Position numbers and translations under genes: made by a program. The notes below the pieces were generated by a model. That model was not told where the DNA came from, did no database searches, and worked only from the letters and a program-made list of their open reading frames with translations. A DNA stretch of 64,000 nt from the NCBI GenBank assembly GCA_964006375.1, contig OZ023264.1, positions 14,146,225 to 14,210,224 of the forward strand, in the 5' to 3' direction. Shown here in pieces: positions 55,621-64,000 of this stretch. The stretch is from Tillus elongatus. Lineage: Eukaryota > Arthropoda > Insecta > Coleoptera > Cleridae. Every line of letters begins with the position of its first letter. Within the stretch, counting starts at the first letter, position 1.

Positions 55621-55930
55621 GAAAGATGTCAGAAAACGTTGTTTTCAGGACGGCAATTGCGCTGAAGGGAGCACAATTGTAGTAAAGCAATCAATACAGA
55701 AAACGTGAATGCTAACATATAAATTTAAACAGTAGAACAAGCTTAAAAGATACTGTAAAACAAGCTAACAGCTACAGGAAAGTTAAACATGCAGTTAAAA
55801 CCTGATCAAAAGCATCCGAGCAAACTAATACACAGTAAAAAATGACAAAGTATAAAATTTATTGCGAAATGAAAAGCTGTGGAGTCAACTGACGGAGAAC
55901 AAGTCCAACAGGAGGCCACACCGTTAAGCA
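55621..55930. other. unassigned spacer
   Basis: No feature recognised before the LINE-A junction at 55931. Confidence 0.4.
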
Positions 55931-57366
55931 CTGCTCGAGTACAACCCGTCCCAAAGAAAGGATCCAAAGCGCTTCCTAGCAACTATAGGCCTATTTTTCT
56001 CCTTTCAGTCGTCTCTAAAGTGATGGAAAAGTATATAAACACCGAATTACTAAAATTTCTTGAAAAACACAGTCTAATCCACGACAGGTAGTATGGATTC
56101 CGTCAGCACAGATCAACTGCCGACCTCCTTTCCTTTGTCACTCATTCTTGGAACAAGTCTATGGAACTACACGGTGAATCCCAGATTGTGGCTCTAGACA
56201 TATCCAAAGCATTCACCAGGTCTGGCACGCAGCGCTGCTTGATAAACTTCCGGCCTATGGCCTACCACCAACACTCTGTACCTGGACAGCAAATTTCCTC
56301 TCCAGCCGGGGCATTTCTGTTGTCGTGGATGGCCATTCCTCTAAACTGGATCCAATTAATGCAGGAGTCGCTCAAGGTTCAGCTTTAGCCCTTACTTTGT
56401 TTCTTCTCCACATCAATGACCTCCTCTCCAGCACATCCCACCCAGTTCACAGTTACGCGGACGACAGCACCCTCCACTCAAATATACAATATTCTAAGCA
56501 TGTCTCTTTAGCCCAATTAGATGAGGATCGCAGACTCATGGAGGGTTCTGTCTCTGTGGATCTCCAAAAAACATTAGGCTGGGGAAGTATAAATCTTGTA
56601 CAATTCAACTCCACCAAATATCAGTCTTGCTTTATATCTCTTAAGAGATACACCAGCCCTAGACTCATCACAATGAACAACCAAGTTATTCAAAGTAATG
56701 AGTCCCTTTCACTTGTTGGCATGTCTGTGGATCGAAATCTCAATTAGCACCAACATGTCACATCAATTACAGAAGCGGCTGCTAGGAAATTAGGTTTCCT
56801 CTTTCGGGCTCGCAAATACTTTTCACCAGCTAATCTCTATACCCTATATACTTCACAAATAAGGCCAAACCTCGAATACTGCTCCCACATCTGGGGTTCC
56901 GCTGCCGCTTCTACACTCGTTATCCTTGACTCCATTCAGAAGAGAGCTATGCGTCTCATCGGCGACCCTACCCTCACCCAAAGGCTGCCATCCCTTGCCC
57001 ACCGACGTGCAGTTGGTGACCTCTCTCTCTCTCTTTTTTTTAAATAGATATCTGCACGGGCACTGCTCAGAGGAGCTTTCTTCCATAGTTCCTCCACCTG
57101 CTGCCCCCAAAAGATCTACCAGGTGAACAAAGCGAATGTACCCTTTTACTGTCCAGGTCACCAGACATAGAACATCTTGTTATGTCCGCTCTTTTGTCCC
57201 AAAGACTTCCAAGTTGTGGAATTCCTGGCCGGCACATGTTTTCCCTTATCCTCCGAACCTCCAAACCTTGAAGTACAGAATTAACAAGTTAGCTCTTTTG
57301 TCGACACCCACGGTACGATAGTATTTTGGCTGTAAGCCCTCGTGGTGTGTTGTTGAAATAAAAAAA
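55931..57366 (+). mobile_element. LINE-A copy 6, 5'-truncated RT region
   Basis: Starts at actgctcgagtacaaccc (RT N-terminus) and runs to the standard 3' end. Frames: 55879-56091 (SVVSKVMEKYINTELLKFLE), motif A deleted by 2 nt (KAFTRSG at 56209), 56325-56747 with YADDSTLH (motif C), and the post-RT region in 56760-57321. Stops at 56089 and 56745 and frameshifts make it inactive. Confidence 0.9.
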
Positions 57367-57707
57367 GCAGAGACCTCATGAGGACCCCTAGAGGTGCAAA
57401 ATTTGTAAAATAAAACCAAAAAACAAAATGACTTCCATACTTACTTTTTCAATTCTCGAAAATTGAAGTTAAAAACTACACGAAAGGTTATCTAAGCTAA
57501 AATTTCATCTATTGTACCAGAGGTCCAACATCGCATCTGAAGGTACCAAAAATCGATCCACAATCCAACGTAATCAATATAAAATAGCGATTTAATCACG
57601 GAACAGAAGAAAAGTCGGCCATTCACAGCAGACATTCTGAAAACGCGAAAACGGCAGAAACTGCCGCAACGGCAAAATAATGAACTAAAACGACATGACA
57701 GGAGTGA
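57367..57707. other. unassigned spacer
   Basis: No feature recognised. Confidence 0.4.
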
Positions 57708-57790
57708 CAGGTATGTCAAAGACGGAGTGGCAGGTATGTCAAAGACGGAGTGACAGGTATGTCAAAGACGGAGTGACAGGTATGTCAAGG
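57708..57790 (+). repeat. 23-bp minisatellite
   Basis: caggtatgtcaaagacggag-tgR repeats at 57708, 57731, 57754 and 57777 with one or two differences. The last unit is partial. Confidence 0.92.
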
Positions 57791-57984
57791 GCAGACAAAA
57801 CTAGCGGGAAAGGAAGCGGGGGCCACAGAACAGCCATCTTCATATCCATAACTTTCAACACAAATTTCATAGTGTTCCGGAACAGTAGTCCACTAGGTGG
57901 TATGAAGGAAATTTCATTATGTATATGTTAGACAAGTTCAAAACCCCAGGAGTGGAGCAGTTGATATGCTTGAAAATCTCAATC

Positions 57985-58300
57985 TGTTCTATGGCTAAGT
58001 GCTCTACACCGAAATTTGAGGGATGTAAAATCTTGGCATTAGTCTCTTTCCTTGATTGTGGTTGCCCTTGGTGAAACTGGTCCATATTATATACAGACTT
58101 GGAGACTACTTCTCTGGCTTCACTGTTGGGTTAGATGTTCTCGGATGTTGTTCAACGTTTCTGTGACTAGTTTCGCTGCTTGACAGCATTCTCAGACAGA
58201 TTAATTAATTAGTAGAGAAGTAGTCTCCAAGTCTGTATATAGTATGAACCAGTTTCACCAAGTAAGGGCAACCACGATCAATGAATTGAGGAGGTCTTCT
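57985..58300. mobile_element. inverted pair of Penelope-like ends
   Basis: ggttgcccttggtgaaactg...tatatacagacttggagact...cttctctgg (58060-58125) mirrors agagaagtagtctccaagtc...gtatata...ccagtttcaccaagtaaggg (58214-58275). Between them, on the minus strand at 58161-58199, lies ctgtctgagaatgctgtcaa-gcagcgaaactagtcacag, a hammerhead-like arrangement with a damaged catalytic core. Confidence 0.55.
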
Positions 58301-58500
58301 ATCGAAGAGCTTGCCCATTTGTATATTAGTCTCTTTGTTGAAGCAGTGACCACTCTCTCAAATGACAACCAAAGACTGACTTTTCATTACCCACCTGAAT
58401 TCTACTTCTGCGCTGTTCTGACACCCTCGAACTAATAAATTTTATTGCCTGGAAAAGAAGCCTTTTTATCGAGTATTTAATTATGACTATCCCAGACTGT
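58301..58500 (+). mobile_element. Penelope-like flank, continuation
   Basis: 58430-58490 (gaactaataaattttattg, cctggaaaagaagccttttt) is the inverted partner of 55500-55560. A short frame reading RLTFHYPPEFYFCAVLTP precedes it. Confidence 0.4.
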
Positions 58501-58661
58501 TTGACGTTTAGAAGTGACATTTATTTTTCATTCTTCAAATTTTAAATTCGATAGATTTTGATTTAACTCTAAATAACTCGTGTGTTTACAGTTTTTCAGT
58601 TATATAACCTTTTAAATTATTTGTTTATGCTGATAAGTTATATCAAATTTTGTGAAAATAT

Positions 58662-58838
58662 ACAGTGTGTTCCATAAGAAAAATATAAATTTGATACGTC
58701 ATCCTAATATGGGACGTTCTTATTTCTAATAGTACCTATAACCAAGTTGTACAGCATATAATTCGATATAACTTGTCGTATCTCTAAAAATAATGAAGTT
58801 ATTTCCCAGTTACGCTATGCTGAGTCACCCTGTATAAT
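58662..58838 (+). mobile_element. short repeat element, copy 2
   Basis: acagtgtgttccataagaaa, ttgatacgtcatcctaat, gttgtacagcatataattcg, cagttacgctatgctgagtc, accctgtataat. Inverted relative of 53899-54063. Confidence 0.5.
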
Positions 58839-59039
58839 CTGTCCGTAAAGTTTGGAGTAAAATTTATATCTATTGGCTAGATTTTCGCCTACGTTCCTGA
58901 AGTGGGGTCTCAAAATACTCGCAAGATGAATTTGATTTTCACATCAGTTTTGTTGTCAGACTTGCAGTTTGCTTAGAGAAGCTACCAACACTTTAATTTT
59001 AAATGGAACAGCCACATATTTTCTTTAATTTACACAAAA
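58839..59039. other. unassigned spacer
   Basis: No feature recognised; possibly the 5' end of the following mariner relic. Confidence 0.35.
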
Positions 59040-59450
59040 ACAAATGTATGCACCAGTACAGTTGAGAATTACATTTTAGGATATTTTTTGGAAGAAAATC
59101 TTACCGCAGAGCTCTACCACAACTTCCTAAAGACCAACTTGTTCCTGTCTTAATTTCCTAATCAAGAAACTCCCGGTACCTTTGTCGAACGTCTATGGTA
59201 TCAGCAAGATTGGGCGGCGCCGCACTATGTGATTGATATCCGTCGTTAGTTAAATCAGGTTTTCCGGAACAATAGACTGATACGCGAGGTATGATTAAGT
59301 TGACAGGCCATCACCAGATCTCAACCCTTTAGACTATTTTTGTGGGGCCATTTTAAAAACAAAGTTTACGTAATCACACCCACGATTTAGAAAACCCCCA
59401 GGAACTAATTCCAAATGGAGTACGCTCAATAGGTTACAAAAATTTTCAAG
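59040..59450 (+). pseudogene. mariner/IS630-type transposase relic (family 1), DDE region
   Basis: Reads ILGYFLEENLTAELYHNFLK, ERLWYQQDWAAPHYVIDIRR (the QQDGAPPHY motif, with the catalytic Asp kept), LNQVFRNNR and, after shifts, DLNP-like text and LFLWGHFKNKVYV (the FLWGxLKxxVY block). Same family as 2662-3050. Stops and frameshifts. Confidence 0.78.
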
Positions 59451-60734
59451 TAACCCCCGTATAACTACGATTGTCTTTTTTAGGGAAAGAGTAAATTGTT
59501 GTCCGGCAACACCGCAGGTTACACCGTACGACGTCCGTTACAGGGCAAATGAAATAAACAAAAGCACAGATGCAAGTATTCAACAGCAACCAGCAAAAGC
59601 AGAAGCAAGAGCAACAACGCACACGCTAGACTCTGGAGAAGGAGAGCCCCCGATCCCGACTTGATGTCGATGTCACTGAACACTCCACTCCATTCTCCAC
59701 AGGTCTCTCACCTCTGCAGACGTCTCCTCCGTCCATTACACAAAACATGTAATAATCAAGGGTGCTGGGAATGCATCTGGGTGGGTAAACGAACGAGAGT
59801 GAACACGTGGGGTAAGGTTACTAACCTGATGGTCGGTCTGTGTTTAGGTTTGGGCAGTAAAATCTCTAGGGAGGATAATTTCAGCTGCTTTCGATTAATA
59901 TACACACTCCAGACAAATCAAATTAGTATACCTGCTGTCCAACTAAGATGGAAGTTTTAAATATTGGACTTGTTATTGGAATTGTTTTAAAATCTTCAAA
60001 TAAATGCGATAGGGGAGTATATAAACTACATTTAAATATTTTTTGCTGCCATACAGGGTCCTAGAAGAAAGTTCCACACCAGACATATTTTCTAACAGTT
60101 TTCTTTTTTAGTCAGCTGTCTGTCAATCAAACTTTCTAATCGAATTTTAGCTCACTTCCGATTGTCCCACCGATTTGAAATTTTGCAAACTTATCAATTC
60201 CTGCGACAATATAATATTATCAAACCATCAAACTTACATGAATTCAAAATGGATGTCGACGCAATATGGCGAAATATTTCTTTCTCCATATATTATAGTA
60301 CCATCAAGCTTGCATGAATTCAAAATGGCTGCCGACTCAATATGGCAAAATATTTCTTTCTCGATAACCCCCTTGATATGGGTATCGAATGAAAGGGTTT
60401 CACGAGTAAAATACAACAGGCTAGGAAATGCTTTGATAATTTCAATATGGCGACCTACGGAAGATGACGGAATACATGTTTTTTCAAACGCACTTTAAAC
60501 GCAAAGGATTTTTTTCACGCCCGAGGAGTTACCATCCATTACATCAAGGGGTGGTGGGACCGGTGAAGCAACGGAGATTTCCGGTTCTGGTGTATGAGTC
60601 GATTTTCCTTATAAACAAAAATGATGATGTCTCCTTCTTGTACAAAAGATTCCGAAGATAAAATACCCCTCCGTTCAGATCTCCGGGAGAGGGGTGTGCA
60701 GGGGGCGCCGGCATCAAGATTTAACATATCCTTC
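59451..60734. other. low-repeat stretch, unassigned
   Basis: GC-richer and less repetitive than its surroundings. Frames at 59661-59960 and 60175-60498 lack recognisable domains. 60226-60292 and 60302-60366 are direct repeats (tgaattcaaaatgg-tgycga). If RanBPM 5' exons or regulatory DNA lie in this window, this is the most likely place, but I could not identify them. Confidence 0.35.
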
Positions 60735-63291
60735 TCGAATATATGTGGCCTGTTGCATTTACTGGTCAACTTCTGACAACAACTTTGTCCAGCTCTTCGA
60801 CTACCTTTCTGAAAAACCAACCATCTGATTTCTAAATATCCTTCCCCCGACGTCACTATTCTTGGTGACTTCAATGTCCATAATAAGGAATGGCTAGGAT
60901 CTTTAAAAACCGATCAACAAGGGAGAGCAGCAGATGCCTTCGCAGTCAGCAATTCTTTAGCCAATATGGTTCAGCAAACCTACTTACTTTCCTCACACCC
61001 CAACACACAGCTCAAATCCCTTGAATCTACTTCTTACTACAAACCTTGAATGCTATAAGACATCAGCCACCGCCCCACTTGGTCGCTCAGACCACGGCAT
61101 GGTCACTGCTTCCTGCGCAATGCAACCCGAGGTCATACAGTCATCACACCCACGTATCGTTTGACACTACAACTCTGCGAACTGGGACGATATGCGGGAT
61201 TACTTTTCCTCATTTCCATGGGCGTCTGTCTGCTTCTCTCATCCTGACCCCTCTGATATCTCACAAAACGTCACCGAAATCATCTAAGCTGGCATGGAGT
61301 TATTTATTCTACGTACACAAAAAACCTCTTCAGCCACACAAAAGCCCTGGTTCTCTAAATTCTGTGACAAGGTCAGACTTGAAAAGGTCAAAACTCACAA
61401 AACGCTTCTATACAATCCCAGTCAAAAACCGCCAAGCATTTAACAACGCAAGAAACCTCTATGTCCGTATTCTTTCTGAGACAAAAAACTCGTTTAATAA
61501 CCACATCAAACACAAAATCCTCTCAAGCTCCAACGACAGCAAACCTTTATGGACTCTTGCTAAATCTATTGGGAATAATTTCTGCAAGAGCACGTTCCCA
61601 CCTCTAGTTTCAGGGGATGAAATTATTTCTACCGCCCTGGGCAAGGCTGAACTTTTTGCCTCGTTGTTCGCCGGCAATTCTACTCTTAATCCACCTCCAA
61701 ATGTTCAACCACCAACAATCCCCAATGTCGCGCATAAAATGACGGATATCATTTTCAAAACTAAAAATATGCTCTGTTCTCTTAATACCAGGAAAGCCTC
61801 TGGCCTTGACGAGATCCAAGCAATTGTTCTCAAAAAATGCGCACCAAACTTGCTCCTGTCCTGACTCGTCTGTTTCAGACATCTTACAATAGAGGCATAT
61901 TCCGTAGTAACTGGAAAACTGCTCGAGTACAACCCGTCCCCAAGAAAGGATCCAAAGAGCTTCCTAGCAACTACAGGCCTATTTCTCTCCTTTCAGTCGT
62001 CTCTAAAGTGATGGAAAAATATATAAACACCGAATTACTAAAATTTCTTGAAAAACACAGTCTAAGCCACGACAGACAGTATAGATTCCGTCAGCGCAGA
62101 TCAACTGCCGACCTCCTTTCCTTTGTCACCCATTCTTGGCACAAGTCTATGGAACTACACGGTGAATCCCAGATTGTCGCTCTAAACATATCCAAAGCAT
62201 TCGACCAGGTCTGGCACGCAGCGCTGCTTAATAAACTTCCGGCCTATGGCGTACCACAAAAATGCATTTCTGTTGTGGATGGACATTCCTCTACCAATTT
62301 ATGCAGGAGTTCCTCAAGGTTCCGCTTTAGCCCCTACTTCGTTTCTTCTCCACATCAATGACCTCCTCTCTAGCACATCCAACCAAGTTCATAGTTACGC
62401 GGACGACAGCACCCTCCACTCAAATATACAATATTCTACGCCTGTCTCTTTAGCCCAATTAGATGAGGATCACAGACTCATGGAAGGTTCTGTCTCCGTG
62501 GATCTCCAAAAAATATTAGACTGGGAAAGTAGAAATCTTGTACAATTCAACTCCACCGAATCTGTCTTGCTTTCTATCTATAAGCGATACACCAGCCCTA
62601 GACCCATCACAATAAACAACCAAGTTATTCAAAGTAATGAATCCTTTGCACTTGTTGGCATTTCTGTGGATCGAAATCTCAATTGGCACCAACATGTCAC
62701 ATAAATTGCAGAAGCGGCTGCTAATAAATTAGGTTTCCTCTTCCGGGCTCGCAAATACTTTTCACCAGCTAATCTCTATACCTTATATACTTCAGAAATA
62801 AAGTCAAACCTCGAATACTGCTCCCACATCTGGGGTGCCGCTGCCGCTTCTACACTCGCTATCCTGGACTCAATTCAGGAGAGAGCTATACGTCTAATCG
62901 GTGACGCTACCCTCACCCAAAGGCTGCCGTCACTAGCCTACCGACGTGCCGTTGGTGACCTCTGTCTCTCTTTTATAGATATCTGCACGGGCACTGCTCA
63001 GAGAAGCTTTCTTCCATAGTTCCTTCACCTGCTGCCCTCAACAGATCTACCAGGGGAACAGAGCGAATGCACCCTTTTACTGTCCAGGTCACCAGCCATA
63101 GAACATCTTGTTATGCCCGCTCTTTTGTCCCGAGGACTTCCAACTTATGGAATTCCTTGCCGGCACATGTTTTTCCTTCTCCTCCGAACCTCCAAACCTT
63201 CAAGTCCAGAACTAACGAGTTGCCGCTTTCCTCCTTGTCGACACCCACGGTATGATAGTATTTAGGCTGTAAGCCCTCGTGGTGTGTTGTT
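60735..63291 (+). mobile_element. LINE-A copy 7, endonuclease C-terminal part through 3' end
   Basis: Begins inside the endonuclease (CIYWSTSDNNFVQLFDYLSE), passes the GRSDHGMVTAS motif (61080), the inter-domain region lost from copy 4 (61395-61865), the RT N-terminus (61837-62361: NYRPISLLSVVSKVMEKYIN, LNISKAFDQVWHAALL with Asn for the motif-A Asp), motif C (SYADDSTLH near 62395) and the post-RT region to ctcgtggtgtgttgttt at 63291. A deletion near 62265 and a stop at 62702 break it. Longest copy in the window. Confidence 0.9.
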
Positions 63292-64000
63292 TGCTAATTC
63301 ACCGATAATAGGGATTACTTGTGAAACCAAAGAAAAAAAGTATTTTACGTCTATATTTTTTAATACTATCGGTTACAGCAACTAAGATATTTACTATTTC
63401 TGAACTACTATTTTGTGGACAGCCGATAGAAAACGATCAAAATTTACGCACTAGTTACAGGGACAATCTGCATTATTAAACAACCAAACACATGCGTAAG
63501 TACTTCCTGTTGTTGACTCATCACCACTTATTTCTCTAGTTCCTAGTGAATGATTCAATTTTGCCATGTGCCAATCCTTCTGGTAGTTGTTAAAAAACAC
63601 ACATAATTTACAGCACTGTTTAATTTCCTTAGTACTAATGGCACAAGTATGTATTCAAAGTATTACCATATAGCTTCCGTGCGAGGCGGCTATTAATTAT
63701 ATATAACACAAACGGAAGCGACGTCAATTTCCACCGAACCACAAACAAAATATGCTCAAAACTACCATCAACATGTCAAAAACAATTAATTACATATATA
63801 CTCAACATATAGTCAACTAGTGGTCATGGGGGAACTGGCTGGAGCTTTAATGATTTCGGACATTAATTAATGAGAATAATTGAGTTTTAAAAGTAGATTC
63901 TAGGGAGCTTATGCGAAGAAATTTTTTCAAAATTTAAGTCGCGATCTGAGAGCGAAATGTTCCAACAAAAAAAAAAAAAAAAAAAAAAAGATATCAATAC
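63292..64000. other. unassigned stretch ending in poly-A
   Basis: No gene recognised. Around 63895-63960, attctagggagcttatgcga and gtcgcgatctgagagcg vaguely resemble the TA-core right half. A run of 23 A's lies at 63967-63989. Confidence 0.4.

Noticed and set aside
59661..59960. A 99-codon frame as a host gene or 5' exon of RanBPM
   Set aside because: Wrong strand for RanBPM, no recognisable domain and no splice or start context that I could support.

Overview
This window is eukaryotic and insect-like. One spliced, conserved gene runs through it on the minus strand: the Ran-binding protein M homologue (RanBPM; RANBP9/RANBP10 in vertebrates). Almost everything else is transposable-element debris. 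The element mix (jockey-like, I/R1-like and RTE-like LINEs, Penelope-like elements, mariner, Tc1, piggyBac and pogo transposons, a tRNA-derived SINE) fits an insect; a hemipteran is my guess, with low confidence. No prokaryotic operon, rRNA, CRISPR or functional tRNA was seen.

RanBPM: nine coding exons were placed at 50602-50766, 42782-42972, 32368-32552, 27654-27766, 27190-27448, 23304-23602, 22270-22415, 22105-22216 and 21288-21430 (all minus). They have GT/AG ends, compatible phases and a total of 1613 nt, which is 536 codons plus stop after a 2-nt phase offset. They encode SPRY, LisH, CTLH and CRA regions and the C-terminus. The start codon and the first exon(s) lie beyond base 64000. The gene spans more than 29 kb because its introns (up to about 10 kb) are filled with repeats.

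Layout: 1-9532 is a nest of broken transposons: a pogo transposase split by a LINE, a piggyBac transposase split by LINEs of two families, and RNase-H LINEs. 9690-13660 holds an LTR-like piece, a (TA)n-cored element, an AT-rich stretch and another LINE. 13661-15067 is a head-to-head palindrome of two Penelope-like GIY-YIG copies. 15450-20365 holds mariner, Tc1, LINE and piggyBac relics. 21288-50766 is RanBPM with its repeat-filled introns, including two SINEs with perfect target-site duplications, two mariners, two fold-back structures and several copies of the (TA)n element. 50870-64000 lies upstream of the last visible exon and is again repeats.

Names used here: LINE-A (jockey-like, seven copies, 3' end ctcgtggtgtgttgtt), LINE-B (taaataaataaat tail), LINE-C (att-repeat tail), LINE-R (C-terminal RNase H), and TA-core element (non-coding, starts near ggacgcagcaagtgcgtt, often has a (TA)n centre, ends in a gtgaattttc/gaaaattcac hairpin). 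The most interesting signals are covariation in the TA-core terminal hairpin, repeated inverted Penelope ends carrying hammerhead-ribozyme-like motifs, and nested insertions whose empty sites are preserved in paralogous repeats inside the same window.
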